From Bacillus sp. B15-48 (GTDB lineage: Bacteria; Bacillota; Bacilli; Bacillales; Cytobacillaceae): a DNA stretch of 42,347 nt. This document shows positions 32,600 to 42,347 of this stretch, in pieces. The notes beneath the pieces are model-generated. The model saw only the letters and a program-made list of their open reading frames with translations, ran no database searches and was not told the origin of the DNA. The translations under genes and the position numbers were made by a program. The stretch's first letter is position 1; each line of letters opens with the position of its first letter. The DNA lies in contig NZ_WOFU01000019.1 of NCBI RefSeq assembly GCF_016879755.1, positions 1 through 42,347 on the forward strand. Reading direction: 5' to 3'.

Positions 32600-34247
<1,648 letters not shown>

Positions 34248-34286
34248 TCAAAATTTTAATTTTTATGTCTATTCTACGTTTGATTT

Positions 34287-34571
34287 TTAGCCTACAATTG
34301 CTAGAATGTCACTTTCACGTAAAATCAAGTATTCAGTACCTTGATATTTTACTTCTGTACCGCCGTATTTTGAGAAGATAATGCGGTCTCCAACAGCTAC
34401 CTCAAGTGCTACGCGCTCTCCGCTTTCAAGAACACGTCCAGAACCTACAGCTACAACTTTTCCTTCTTGAGGTTTCTCTTTCGCTGAGTCGGGTAGTACG
34501 ATACCGCTTGCAGTTTTTTCTTCAGACTCAACAAGCTCAATAACAATACGATCACCTAGTGGCTTGATCAA
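34287..34571 (-). CDS. groES: Co-chaperonin GroES (Hsp10)
   Basis: 94 aa. The heptameric lid of Gro[22 protein letters not shown] at the start, mobile loop [16 protein letters not shown], then [17 protein letters not shown] and the C-terminal [12 protein letters not shown]. First gene of the groESL operon; AGGAGGTCG precedes the ATG. Confidence 0.98.
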   Translation of the reverse strand: MIKPLGDRIVIELVESEEKTASGIVLPDSAKEKPQEGKVVAVGSGRVLESGERVALEVAVGDRIIFSKYGGTEVKYQGTEYLILRESDILAIVG

Positions 34572-34613
34572 GTGAAACGACCTCCTCGAAATATATGTAA
34601 TTTTTTTAAATTA

Positions 34614-34640
34614 TTAGCACTCTTCTCGGTTGAGTGCTAA
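34614..34640. promoter_or_regulatory. CIRCE operator of groESL
   Basis: Perfect TTAGCACTC-N9-GAGTGCTAA, the binding site of the heat-shock repressor HrcA, 43 nt upstream of groES and just downstream of the promoter. Confidence 0.97.
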
Positions 34641-34650
34641 CACAATTATT

Positions 34651-34679
34651 ATATTAATGAATTTGCTCCTAATTTGCAA
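34651..34679 (-). promoter_or_regulatory. Sigma-A promoter of groESL
   Basis: Minus strand -35 TTGCAA (34679-34674), 17-bp spacer, -10 TAATAT (34656-34651). The CIRCE element starts 10 bp downstream, so HrcA would cover the transcription start. Confidence 0.7.
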
Positions 34680-34856
34680 GCTTCAAATTCAATTTTTTTG
34701 TAAATCCTTTGTAAAAAAACCCACCTTCACAAGTATGGTTATTCTAATGGATTTTAATCGTTTTATTAAAAAAATAATTACAATAGAGTCTATTTGAACT
34801 TTACCCCTGTTTATTAGTACAATAAGATGATAAGCGTTGAAAAGGAGTTAGACATA

Positions 34857-35594
34857 TTGAAGAAGGAATATGGATTTATTTTAATTGCTTATATTGTTAT
34901 GCAATTATCAAGTTTAGTTGGTGTCCCATTATTTATTTTCGTTGGAACTGCGATGGGACAGACCTTAGAAAGAATGCAACAAATAGCAGTTCCATATTGG
35001 CTCGTCTTCAGCTTCTCACTAACACTTGTTATTGTCTTGTTTTTACTTAGAAATGATCGTGAGAAAAACTTAGAATCTAGAGATACTGCTTCAATCCCAA
35101 TTTCGATTTTCTGGGCCGTATCAGGGATATTCATTGCCCTATTCGCACAGACCATCGCTGCAAACATCGAATTAATGCTTGGAATTGAAGCCGGTTCTGA
35201 AAATACCGAGCAAATCATTCAGTTAATTGAACAATTTCCAATCATCATTTTAATCAGTTCTATTATTGGACCAATTCTTGAAGAAATTGTTTTTCGAAAG
35301 ATAATTTTTGGCAGCCTTTATAAGCGGATGAACTTTTTCTTCGCCGCACTAATAAGCTCGATGATATTTGCGCTTGCTCATTTTGAACCTGAACATGTGA
35401 TCTTATATTCGGCAATGGGTTTTACTTTTGCCTATCTTTATGTAAAAACAAAGAGGATCATCGTTCCAATCTTCGCCCATGTTGCCATGAATACATTAGT
35501 TGTCCTTATTCAATCCGTATTCCAAGAAGATTTGGAAAGACTGATTAAAGAGGCAGAACAAATTCAAAGTTTTATTGGAGGATTCTTTTTATGA
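34857..35594 (+). CDS. ydiL: CPBP-family intramembrane glutamic protease (YdiL-like)
   Basis: 245 aa from the TTG at 34857, which has AAAGGAG about ten bases upstream; the ATG at 34827 has no site and would add ten residues. Six to eight membrane helices. Abi/CAAX-protease motifs: EEIVFRKIIFGSLYKR (EExxxR), FALAHFEPEH (FxxxH) and IFAHVAMNTLVVL (HxxxN). Same place, divergent from groES, as B. subtilis ydiL. Substrate unknown. Overlaps the next gene by four bases (ATGA). Confidence 0.88.
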   Translation: MKKEYGFILIAYIVMQLSSLVGVPLFIFVGTAMGQTLERMQQIAVPYWLVFSFSLTLVIVLFLLRNDREKNLESRDTASIPISIFWAVSGIFIALFAQTIAANIELMLGIEAGSENTEQIIQLIEQFPIIILISSIIGPILEEIVFRKIIFGSLYKRMNFFFAALISSMIFALAHFEPEHVILYSAMGFTFAYLYVKTKRIIVPIFAHVAMNTLVVLIQSVFQEDLERLIKEAEQIQSFIGGFFL

Positions 35595-35791
35595 AACAAT
35601 CGCCTTTATTTTCAGGGATTGTCTACCTGGTTTTAGGTTTGTTATTTACTTATGTCGCTATATTAACAGTCAACGAAACGGGGTGGGGATTTTTTTCTTA
35701 CCTTCTCGTCCTTTTAGCAACCTTTGACATAGGTGCGGGAATTCGAATGATTCAATTTCACTTCAAACTAAAAAATGTCCCAAAAAAATAA
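35591..35791 (+). CDS. ydiK: Small membrane protein YdiK (DUF4305)
   Basis: 66 aa with two membrane helices (about 8-28 and 33-52) and a basic C-terminus. Matches B. subtilis YdiK in size and position next to ydiL. The ATGA overlap indicates translational coupling with the protease gene. Function unknown; a terminator follows at once. Confidence 0.8.
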   Translation: MKQSPLFSGIVYLVLGLLFTYVAILTVNETGWGFFSYLLVLLATFDIGAGIRMIQFHFKLKNVPKK

Positions 35792-35815
35792 AAGCCTCAC
35801 TATGAGGCTTTTATT
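35787..35815. terminator. Bidirectional terminator between ydiK and rex
   Basis: Perfect 13-base stem AATAAAAGCCTCA/TGAGGCTTTTATT with a 3-base loop, overlapping the ydiK stop and starting 1 nt past the end of rex. Confidence 0.9.
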
Positions 35816-35816
35816 T

Positions 35817-36467
35817 TCACTCTTCTTCAGCATTTGGATAGTGCTTTAAGAAATAAACAAGTGACTGAAGCTCGACAGCAAGGTCGATATGGTGAATCCT
35901 AATCGATGAAGGGACATTCAGCCTCGCTGGTGTAAAATTTAATATTGCCTTAATATTCGCTTGAACAAGCCGGTCAGTAATCGGTTGTGCAACAGATGCT
36001 GGAATCGTCAAAATAGCGACTGAAACTTCTTCTTGCATAATGATTTTTTCTAAATCATCCATATGGTAAACGGGAACATCGCCAATTTTCGAATTGACTT
36101 TACCTTCATCTACATCAAAAGCCATTTCTATTTTCGTATTATTATTTTTTGAAAAATTATAATTTAAAAAGGCTGTTCCAAGATTTCCAACACCAATTAA
36201 AGCTACTTTTGTTAAATCATCTTGATCTAACGTTTTACGAAAGAAAGTGAGAAGATAATTCACATTGTAACCATATCCCTTTTTCCCTAAAGCACCGAAA
36301 TAGGAAAAATCTCTCCGAATTGTTGCCGAATCGACCTTTACTGCCTCACTTAATTCAGCAGATGAGACCCTTTGTTTTCCTGAGGAATGCAAATTCAATA
36401 AAAATCGATAATAAAGCGGTAGCCTTTTAGCGGTAGCCTGCGGTATTTTGGTTGATTCATTTGCCAT
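35817..36467 (-). CDS. rex: Redox-sensing transcriptional repressor Rex
   Basis: 216 aa. N-terminal winged helix ([33 protein letters not shown], about 14-54), then a Rossmann domain with [10 protein letters not shown] at 91-100 that binds NAD(H), and the C-terminal domain-swap helix. Rex releases DNA when NADH rises, so it derepresses fermentative and anaerobic respiratory genes. Co-transcribed with moaC (30-nt gap). In this window the site at 9059-9076 is a plausible target. Confidence 0.97.
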   Translation of the reverse strand: MANESTKIPQATAKRLPLYYRFLLNLHSSGKQRVSSAELSEAVKVDSATIRRDFSYFGALGKKGYGYNVNYLLTFFRKTLDQDDLTKVALIGVGNLGTAFLNYNFSKNNNTKIEMAFDVDEGKVNSKIGDVPVYHMDDLEKIIMQEEVSVAILTIPASVAQPITDRLVQANIKAILNFTPARLNVPSSIRIHHIDLAVELQSLVYFLKHYPNAEEE

Positions 36468-36497
36468 TCTAAAATCCCCCTCCCCTTTTAAGAAACA

Positions 36498-36992
36498 TTA
36501 TCTTAATTTTTCTTTTCTATTAAAATCACCATTTTTTCCTCCGGTTTTTTCGACTAGATATGTTTTACCGATAACCATGCCTTTATCAACGGCCTTACAC
36601 ATATCATAAACGGTCAGCGCAGTGACAGAAGCCGCTGTTAACGCTTCCATTTCCACACCTGTATTTCCTTTTGTTTTAACCGAAGCGGTAATATCTAAAA
36701 TATAATTGTCTTCGTCCTGTTCCCAGACAAAAGAGATATCAATGCCAGTTAGTGGGATTGGATGGCACATCGGAATAATTTCCGACGTTTTTTTACAAGC
36801 CATAATACCAGCTACTTGAGCAACTGCCAAAACATCGCCTTTTTTTATTTTACTATCTGTGATCTTCTCATATATTTCTCTATTTACGTTAATACTGGAA
36901 TGAGCAATTGCCGTCCGTACAGTTTCATGTTTATCACTGACATCGACCATCTTAGCTCTGCCCTCTTCATTAAAATGAGTAAATTCTGCCAT
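36498..36992 (-). CDS. moaC: Cyclic pyranopterin monophosphate synthase MoaC
   Basis: 164 aa from the ATG at 36992 (GGGGC upstream); a longer frame to 37022 lacks a site. It makes cyclic pyranopterin monophosphate, an early step of molybdenum cofactor synthesis. Marks: [20 protein letters not shown] and [20 protein letters not shown]. The cofactor is needed by both molybdoenzymes in this window. It is transcribed together with rex, a link between cofactor synthesis and redox control that is common in Bacillus by gene order. Confidence 0.96.
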   Translation of the reverse strand: MAEFTHFNEEGRAKMVDVSDKHETVRTAIAHSSINVNREIYEKITDSKIKKGDVLAVAQVAGIMACKKTSEIIPMCHPIPLTGIDISFVWEQDEDNYILDITASVKTKGNTGVEMEALTAASVTALTVYDMCKAVDKGMVIGKTYLVEKTGGKNGDFNRKEKLR

Positions 36993-37152
36993 GATTTTGC
37001 CCCTTTCAACAAAACTATACACTATTTTTTACAATTTGTGTATCTACTTTGTACCAATTTTCACATATTAATTCCTTCTTTCTGATATTCCACTTTGTTG
37101 CCGTGACTTTTCCAATCGGTTACACTATTGATTAAGGCATGAGGTGAAAATA

Positions 37153-39075
37153 ATGATCTTACTACAAGTAAACCAGTTAACTAAATATTTTGCTGCTGAA
37201 CTTATTTTATCCAATATTAAACTAGAAGTACAAACCAATGATCGAATTGCTCTTGTCGGTAGAAATGGTGCGGGGAAATCCACCCTACTCAAGATGATTG
37301 CTGGGCAAATCTCTTATGACTCAGGAGAGATCATACGACCAAAAGGTGTTTCGATTGGCTATTTAGCCCAGAACACTGGACTCGAATCGGAACGATCGAT
37401 TTGGGACGAGATGTTAACGGTATTTGAACACTTGCGTAATATGGAAACAGAGTTGCGTAATCTTGAATCAAAAATGGCCGACCAAACTACGTTTTCAAAT
37501 GACTCACAATATGAACGAATCCTAAAAGAATATGACCAGCTACAAATTAAATTCAAAGATGAAGGTGGATACCAGTATGAAGCGGATATCCGCTCTGTTT
37601 TACATGGACTGCACTTCGAATCATTTGATTATTCGACAAAGATTTCGACTTTAAGTGGCGGACAAAAAACACGGCTCGCTCTTGGGAAATTATTACTTTC
37701 AAGACCGGATATTCTCATCCTAGACGAGCCTACGAACCATTTGGACATAGAAACACTTTCATGGTTAGAACAATATCTTCAAGGCTACCCTGGTGCAATC
37801 CTCATTGTTTCCCATGACCGCTATTTCCTAGATAAAGTAGTGAATCAAGTATTTGAGCTGTCCCGCCGAAAGATCACTAAGTTTATCGGCAATTATAGTC
37901 ATTACTTAGAGAAAAAGGCTGAGAACTTTGAACGGGAAATGAAGCATTATGAAAAACAACAAGATGAAATTGCCAAACTAGAAAATTTTGTTCAACGCAA
38001 TCTTGCTCGTGCCTCAACGACGAAACGAGCGCAAAGCAGAAGGAAACAATTACAAAAAATAGATCGTCTTGATCGGCCAGCAGGCGATGAAAAGTCAGCT
38101 ACATTTCGCTTCGAAATTAATCGCCAAAGTGGGAATGATGTTTTAAAAGTTGAATCATTATCAATCGGATATGAGGCAAATAAAATTTCTGAGCAAATTT
38201 CTTTTCAGATTAAACGTGAAGATAGCATTGCTCTTGTAGGTCCAAACGGAGTTGGAAAATCAACATTATTAAAAACATTTGTTGATAAGCTTCCTTCTTT
38301 GTCAGGCCATTTTCAATTTGGTTCAAATGTTTCAATTGGCTATTATGATCAAGAACAAGCTAAGTTAACATCTAATAAACAGGTTTTAAACGAGCTCTGG
38401 GATGAGTATCCACTAAAGCCTGAAAAAGAAATTAGGACGGTACTTGGAAACTTCTTATTTTCTGGTGATGATGTCTTAAAAACCGTTTCCTCACTTTCTG
38501 GCGGAGAAAAGGCCCGTCTCGCGTTAGCCAAACTTATGATGGAAAAAGCCAATTTTCTTATTTTAGATGAACCGACAAACCATCTTGATCTCGACAGTAA
38601 AGAAGTTCTTGAAAATGCATTAATCGAATATCCAGGTACTATTCTATTTGTTTCCCATGACCGCTATTTTATTAACCGAATCGCAACAAAGGTTTTCGAA
38701 CTTGAGAAAACTGGCTTGACCGAGTATCTTGGGGATTATGATTATTACGTAGAAAAAAAACTAGAACAAGAAGAACTTGAGGCACTAAAAACTGAAAAAC
38801 AGCAACAAGGATCCCTTCCAGCAACAGCTGATAAATCAAGTTATCAACAGGATAAGGAAGTAAAAAAATTAGAGCGGCAGCGTAAAAGACGAATTGAGGA
38901 AATTGAATCTAAAATTGAAGAGTTAGAGTCAACTGTATCTCAATATGAGGACCTCCTTTGTGACCCAGAGATATTCCAAGATCATGAAAAAGTTGGGGAA
39001 ATCAATCAGCAATTAGAGCAAGCGCAACAAGAAATAGAAAACCTATTGGAGGAATGGACTAAGTTAGCTGATTAA
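37153..39075 (+). CDS. ydiF: ABC-F family ATPase (YdiF-like)
   Basis: 640 aa from the ATG at 37153 (GAGGTG upstream). Two ABC domains without membrane segments: Walker A GRNGAGKST and GPNGVGKST, signatures LSGGQKTRL and LSGGEKARL, Walker B ILILDEPTNHLD and FLILDEPTNHLD, plus the inter-domain linker around residues 240-300. The C-terminal coiled coil (about 560-640) is rich in Glu, Lys and Gln. ABC-F proteins act on ribosomes, relieving stalls or giving antibiotic resistance; this one sits at the chromosomal position of B. subtilis ydiF, a housekeeping member. Divergent from moaC. Confidence 0.93.
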   Translation: MILLQVNQLTKYFAAELILSNIKLEVQTNDRIALVGRNGAGKSTLLKMIAGQISYDSGEIIRPKGVSIGYLAQNTGLESERSIWDEMLTVFEHLRNMETELRNLESKMADQTTFSNDSQYERILKEYDQLQIKFKDEGGYQYEADIRSVLHGLHFESFDYSTKISTLSGGQKTRLALGKLLLSRPDILILDEPTNHLDIETLSWLEQYLQGYPGAILIVSHDRYFLDKVVNQVFELSRRKITKFIGNYSHYLEKKAENFEREMKHYEKQQDEIAKLENFVQRNLARASTTKRAQSRRKQLQKIDRLDRPAGDEKSATFRFEINRQSGNDVLKVESLSIGYEANKISEQISFQIKREDSIALVGPNGVGKSTLLKTFVDKLPSLSGHFQFGSNVSIGYYDQEQAKLTSNKQVLNELWDEYPLKPEKEIRTVLGNFLFSGDDVLKTVSSLSGGEKARLALAKLMMEKANFLILDEPTNHLDLDSKEVLENALIEYPGTILFVSHDRYFINRIATKVFELEKTGLTEYLGDYDYYVEKKLEQEELEALKTEKQQQGSLPATADKSSYQQDKEVKKLERQRKRRIEEIESKIEELESTVSQYEDLLCDPEIFQDHEKVGEINQQLEQAQQEIENLLEEWTKLAD

Positions 39076-39147
39076 CAAGATGTCTACGAGCATGCAAATA
39101 ATAATAATTTTCCAATGTGTTGAGATTTTAAAACCGTTTAGAGAAGA

Positions 39148-39175
39148 AAATCCCGGGGATTCCTCCCCGGGATTT
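39148..39175. terminator. Bidirectional terminator between the ABC-F gene and tsaD
   Basis: Perfect 12-base GC-rich stem AAATCCCGGGGA/TCCCCGGGATTT with a TTCC loop, between convergent genes. Confidence 0.92.
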
Positions 39176-39178
39176 CAC

Positions 39179-39338
39179 TTATCCACAATCATTTCCATTT
39201 CCAATTGCCTATTTTTCCTCATAAACTAAAAACTTTTCCACATTATCCACAAGTAATAATAAAGTTATCAACAATATACACATTTATTTCTAAAGATCTT
39301 TGGATAACTTTTAGTTATCCACAAAATTATGTGGATTT
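39179..39338. promoter_or_regulatory. DnaA-box cluster
   Basis: Three perfect TTATCCACA boxes at 39179-39187, 39243-39251 and 39315-39323. One-mismatch boxes lie at 39234-39242 (TTTTCCACA), 39265-39273 (TTATCAACA) and, inverted, 39299-39307 (complement TTATCCAAA). A weaker inverted box is at 39330-39338. No gene is present here. B. subtilis has oriC-distal DnaA-box clusters that bind DnaA and restrain initiation; as I recall one is next to gcp (tsaD), the same spot. Confidence 0.75.
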
Positions 39339-39363
39339 CTATAGTGAAAACGCATTTTTGTGA

Positions 39364-40395
39364 TTAATCATTGTGGATTGTTATTTCTAATCCCGGATTT
39401 CCGTTAAGCGTTAAATCTGCTCGCTTTCCTTTTTCAAATAATACACTTCCTGCTGCAGCAATCATTGCCGCATTATCTGTACATAAAGACAATGGCGGAA
39501 TTACCAGCTCAACGTCTTGAAGCTCAGAGAAGGCATTTGAAAGGGCAGCTCTTAAACCCTTATTTGCAGCGACTCCACCTGCTAGTAAGACTTGCTTTAC
39601 TTTATATTCTTTTGCTGCTTGAACCGCTTTTGTCACAAGCACCTCGACAACACTTGCTTGAAAACTTGCCGCTAACGTTTCCGGGGCAATCGTTTCTCCG
39701 CGTTGTTCCGCATTGTGTACTGTGTTGATAACCGCAGACTTTAATCCGCTAAAACTAAAATCGTAGGACCCTTGTTCCAACCATGCCCGCGGCAAATCGA
39801 TCTCAGGTTGCCCTTCTTGAGCAAGGCGATCGATATGTGGGCCTCCTGGATAGGGCATTTTTAATACTCTTGCAACTTTATCATACGCTTCTCCTGCTGC
39901 ATCATCCCTTGTTTCCCCTATTACTTCAAATTGCCCATGACCCTCCATATAAACAAGTTCTGTATGTCCGCCAGAGACGACTAAAGATAATAGTGGGAAT
40001 TCCATTTCCTTTACAAGCCGATTCGCGTAAATATGACCAGCAATATGATGGACATTTACAAGTGGAATATTATGCGCAAAAGCAAGAGCCTTAGCTGCAT
40101 TAACACCAATCAATAATGCCCCCACAAGTCCTGGTCCTTCCGTCACAGCAATCGCATCAATATCTTCAATTTGAACCTCTGCCTGTTTAAAAGCTTCTTC
40201 TAATACGATTGTAATCTGTTCTACATGATGTCTAGAAGCGATTTCGGGGACGACACCACCAAACCTTTTATGACTTTCAATTTGTGAAGCGACGATATTC
40301 ACGATAATCTCACGGCCGTTCTTTACGATGGCCACTGCAGTTTCATCACAACTTGTTTCAATGCCTAAAATCAACTGATCCCTTTTTGTATTCAT
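39364..40395 (-). CDS. tsaD: tRNA N6-threonylcarbamoyladenosine transferase TsaD
   Basis: 343 aa from the ATG at 40395, which overlaps the rimI stop (ATGA); a GTG four codons earlier is less likely. ASKHA-fold enzyme of the t6A37 modification. Marks: [41 protein letters not shown] (metal His), [12 protein letters not shown] and [13 protein letters not shown]. It acts in a complex with TsaB and TsaE, both encoded just upstream. Confidence 0.97.
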   Translation of the reverse strand: MNTKRDQLILGIETSCDETAVAIVKNGREIIVNIVASQIESHKRFGGVVPEIASRHHVEQITIVLEEAFKQAEVQIEDIDAIAVTEGPGLVGALLIGVNAAKALAFAHNIPLVNVHHIAGHIYANRLVKEMEFPLLSLVVSGGHTELVYMEGHGQFEVIGETRDDAAGEAYDKVARVLKMPYPGGPHIDRLAQEGQPEIDLPRAWLEQGSYDFSFSGLKSAVINTVHNAEQRGETIAPETLAASFQASVVEVLVTKAVQAAKEYKVKQVLLAGGVAANKGLRAALSNAFSELQDVELVIPPLSLCTDNAAMIAAAGSVLFEKGKRADLTLNGNPGLEITIHND

Positions 40396-40841
40396 AAATT
40401 CACCCACATAACTAGCGCATCTTCAATATTATCCGTATAGTAATTTTTACGAATCGCTCCTTCTTGAAACCCTAGCTTTTTATAAAGAGACTGAGCGATC
40501 GTATTGCTGACTCTTACTTCTAGTGTCATTGTTTTTGCACCGATTTCTCTTACACTATCCATCACTTTGCATAGCAAAGCTTCACCAAGCTTCATTCCCC
40601 TATAATCAGGAAGAATCGCAATATTTGTGATATGGACTTCATCAATAATAACCCATGACCCGCAATAACCGACAACTTGATTGTCTACTTCTATAACTGT
40701 ATAAAAGGCAAATTTATTGTTCGTCAGTTCGTTGTTGAAAGCTTCCTTACTCCACGGAGTCGTAAATGATTGAGTTTCAATTTCGAGTATTCGTTCAATG
40801 TCAGCAAGTTCCATATGGCGAAATGCTATTGTTTTATTCAT
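40392..40841 (-). CDS. rimI: Ribosomal-protein-alanine N-acetyltransferase RimI
   Basis: 149 aa from the ATG at 40841 (AGGAAG upstream). Single GNAT domain: [17 protein letters not shown] at the start, [20 protein letters not shown], the acetyl-CoA loop [11 protein letters not shown] and [19 protein letters not shown]. By family it acetylates the N-terminus of ribosomal protein S18. Lies between tsaB and tsaD in the conserved operon. Confidence 0.93.
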   Translation of the reverse strand: MNKTIAFRHMELADIERILEIETQSFTTPWSKEAFNNELTNNKFAFYTVIEVDNQVVGYCGSWVIIDEVHITNIAILPDYRGMKLGEALLCKVMDSVREIGAKTMTLEVRVSNTIAQSLYKKLGFQEGAIRKNYYTDNIEDALVMWVNL

Positions 40842-40861
40842 AGCCATCTTCCTAATATTAT

Positions 40862-41560
40862 TTATTGATTTTTCTGGGCTTCCATCCATTTTGCCTCGGC
40901 TTCAGCAAGCCTGATGTAGTTTGGCACAAAGGTATGCGTTTCTTCTCCAGCCTCTTCTTTTCCTAAAAGAGCCAATTCCCCTGGTCGAGGGTTATGTTCA
41001 GTTTTCTCTGCAAAAACTGCTTTTTCCTTCAATTGCTCTTTTATTAACTGTGCATGTAATGGTAAATCATTCCCTATAAAAAGAACCTTTGCATCCAAGT
41101 TTTGAAGTTTTGGTACCCAGTTTGAAGTCATAACAAGTTGATCCTCAAATACAGATTTTATTTTGCCATTTTCAAATTGGTATAAACCTGTGTAAATCTG
41201 CCCCCTTCTAGCATCGAATAAAGGTGATAGATAACCACTAAAATAGCGCCCAGCTGAGGCTGCTAAAACTTCTAAACTAGAAATACCTACTATTGGTATA
41301 TTTAATGTCCACGAAAGCGTTTTTGCTATCGTTACACCAATCCTCACTCCTGTGTAGGACCCAGGCCCTCTTGCAACAACAATTTTAGATAAATCACTAG
41401 GCTTTACATTGCATTCATGCATCAGCGTTTGAATGGCGGGCATTACTCGAACAGAATGGTTTTTTTTAATATTGGATATATATTCACCCAACACTTGTTC
41501 ATCGTCCAAAAGACCGATCCCTAATGAATAATTTGATGTGTCAATTGATAGAATTTTCAT
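40862..41560 (-). CDS. tsaB: tRNA threonylcarbamoyladenosine biosynthesis protein TsaB
   Basis: 232 aa from the ATG at 41560 (AAGGAGC upstream). ASKHA-fold scaffold that dimerises with TsaD: KILSIDTSNYSLGIGL, KIVVARGPGSYTGVRIG, GISSLEVLAA, then a divergent C-terminal half. The coding region overlaps the 3' end of tsaE by 20 nt. Confidence 0.95.
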   Translation of the reverse strand: MKILSIDTSNYSLGIGLLDDEQVLGEYISNIKKNHSVRVMPAIQTLMHECNVKPSDLSKIVVARGPGSYTGVRIGVTIAKTLSWTLNIPIVGISSLEVLAASAGRYFSGYLSPLFDARRGQIYTGLYQFENGKIKSVFEDQLVMTSNWVPKLQNLDAKVLFIGNDLPLHAQLIKEQLKEKAVFAEKTEHNPRPGELALLGKEEAGEETHTFVPNYIRLAEAEAKWMEAQKNQ

Positions 41561-42011
41561 TGAAAAGCTCCTTACATAACTGTTCATACCTCGAACCTTT
41601 TGGTTCTAATACAATTCTCCTTAATCCATTATCTCCATGAAATAAATGAATCGTCAATAAAAATTCAGGGAGCTGTGTATCAATTAAATGAGCCCATTCA
41701 ACAACCGTGACACCATTTCCTTCGAAATATTCCTCAAACCCTAGATCTTCAAAAGAATCCTCCACTCGATAAACATCCATATGATAGAGAGGAAGTTTGC
41801 CCTTATACTCTTTAATAATCGTAAATGTTGGGCTATTCACGGTACGACTAATCCCTAGCCCTTCGGCAAGCCCCTTTGTAAATGTTGTTTTTCCCGCTCC
41901 AAGGTCCCCTTCTAAGCCAATCACATCTCCTTCCTTAAGAAGAATGGCTAACCGTTTGGCAAAATCATGAGTTTGTTTGGGACCTTCGGAAATAAATTCA
42001 TAGGCTGCCAT
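41541..42011 (-). CDS. tsaE: tRNA threonylcarbamoyladenosine biosynthesis ATPase TsaE
   Basis: 156 aa. P-loop GDLGAGKTT at 35-43, the switch segment VNSPTFTIIKEY, and LYHMDVYRVED. ATPase that resets the TsaBD complex. First gene of the tsaE-tsaB-rimI-tsaD operon. Confidence 0.96.
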   Translation of the reverse strand: MAAYEFISEGPKQTHDFAKRLAILLKEGDVIGLEGDLGAGKTTFTKGLAEGLGISRTVNSPTFTIIKEYKGKLPLYHMDVYRVEDSFEDLGFEEYFEGNGVTVVEWAHLIDTQLPEFLLTIHLFHGDNGLRRIVLEPKGSRYEQLCKELFNENSIN

Positions 42012-42088
42012 ATTTCATCACCTAATCCCTTCATTATCTATCTATTTTACCCATATTTACCTAAAAAGAGTTATGTAAATACAAAAAA

Positions 42089-42109
42089 CCTTAGGATGTC
42101 CTCCTAAGG
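42089..42109 (-). terminator. Second terminator hairpin behind the tRNA genes
   Basis: Stem CCTTAGGA/TCCTAAGG with a five-base loop; on the minus strand a T-run follows. It lies between the tRNA genes and tsaE. Confidence 0.8.
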
Positions 42110-42181
42110 AATAACATTCTATATGTAGTGTACACTTTTTTTAAAAAGTGAGCAAAAAACTTATCTATACTTTCTTAAACA

Positions 42182-42205
42182 TAAAAAAACGAAACAATGT
42201 TTCGT
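42182..42205 (-). terminator. Terminator of the tRNA operon
   Basis: Minus-strand stem ACGAAAC/GTTTCGT with an ATT loop and seven T, 16 nt after tRNA-Asp. Confidence 0.85.
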
Positions 42206-42221
42206 CTAAATTTTTAAAATA

Positions 42222-42298
42222 TGGCGGTCCGGACGGGACTCGAACCCGCGACCTCCTGCGTGACAGGCAGGCATTCTAACCAACTGAACTACCGGACC
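42222..42298 (-). tRNA. tRNA-Asp (GTC)
   Basis: 77 nt with encoded CCA. Acceptor GGTCCGG/CCGGACC, anticodon loop CTGTCAC giving GTC, T-arm GGTTCGAGTC. Follows the initiator tRNA by 3 nt. Confidence 0.97.
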
Positions 42299-42301
42299 AG
42301 A

Positions 42302-42347
<46 letters not shown>

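Noticed and set aside
39364-40407. GTG start at 40407 for tsaD
   Set aside because: The ATG at 40395 overlaps the rimI stop in the usual ATGA manner and gives the normal family length.

Overview
This window comes from the chromosome of a low-GC, endospore-forming Bacillaceae (Bacillus, Neobacillus or a relative). The evidence is the block tsaE-tsaB-rimI-tsaD / ABC-F / moaC-rex / ydiK-ydiL / groES-groEL, which has nearly the Bacillus subtilis order, plus a perfect CIRCE operator, YheC/YheD-type spore genes and a sporulene/hopene-type cyclase. Species cannot be fixed by eye.

Left part (1-13.5 kb): anaerobic molybdenum respiration and debris. The window opens inside a group IIC-like intron on the minus strand, placed directly after the terminator of a TorD-like chaperone gene. 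Next come two decayed flavin oxidoreductase genes, a zinc-ribbon protein and an array of about sixteen 52-bp hairpin-forming tandem repeats. The main operon follows: Tat-exported DMSO reductase-family catalytic subunit, four-cluster ferredoxin, NrfD-type membrane anchor and a second TorD chaperone. A Rex/Fnr-like operator sits over its likely promoter, and rex and the cofactor gene moaC lie later in the window. A second, cytoplasmic molybdopterin oxidoreductase is transcribed divergently from a four-cluster ferredoxin and a PucR-type regulator.

Middle (13.7-27.7 kb): a YheC/D ATP-grasp gene next to a GNAT/DUF2156 acyltransferase-like gene; a sugar operon (PRD regulator, two EIIA proteins, EIIB, EIIC, allulose-6-phosphate epimerase, transketolase) that probably imports a ketohexose and feeds it into fructose-6-phosphate and the pentose phosphate pathway; gene relics; then a DUF2515 gene divergent from the triterpene cyclase, and an HXXEE membrane protein.

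Right part (28.1-42.3 kb): a decayed island of about 4.5 kb appears to be inserted at the 3' end of groEL. It is bounded by a 17-bp direct repeat that includes the groEL stop codon. It carries a second YheC/D gene, two jelly-roll (C1q/BclA-like) proteins, an IS3 relic and tyrosine-recombinase relics. Beyond it lie groESL, the conserved housekeeping block, a DnaA-box cluster between the ABC-F gene and tsaD, and tRNA-Asp and initiator tRNA genes at the right edge.
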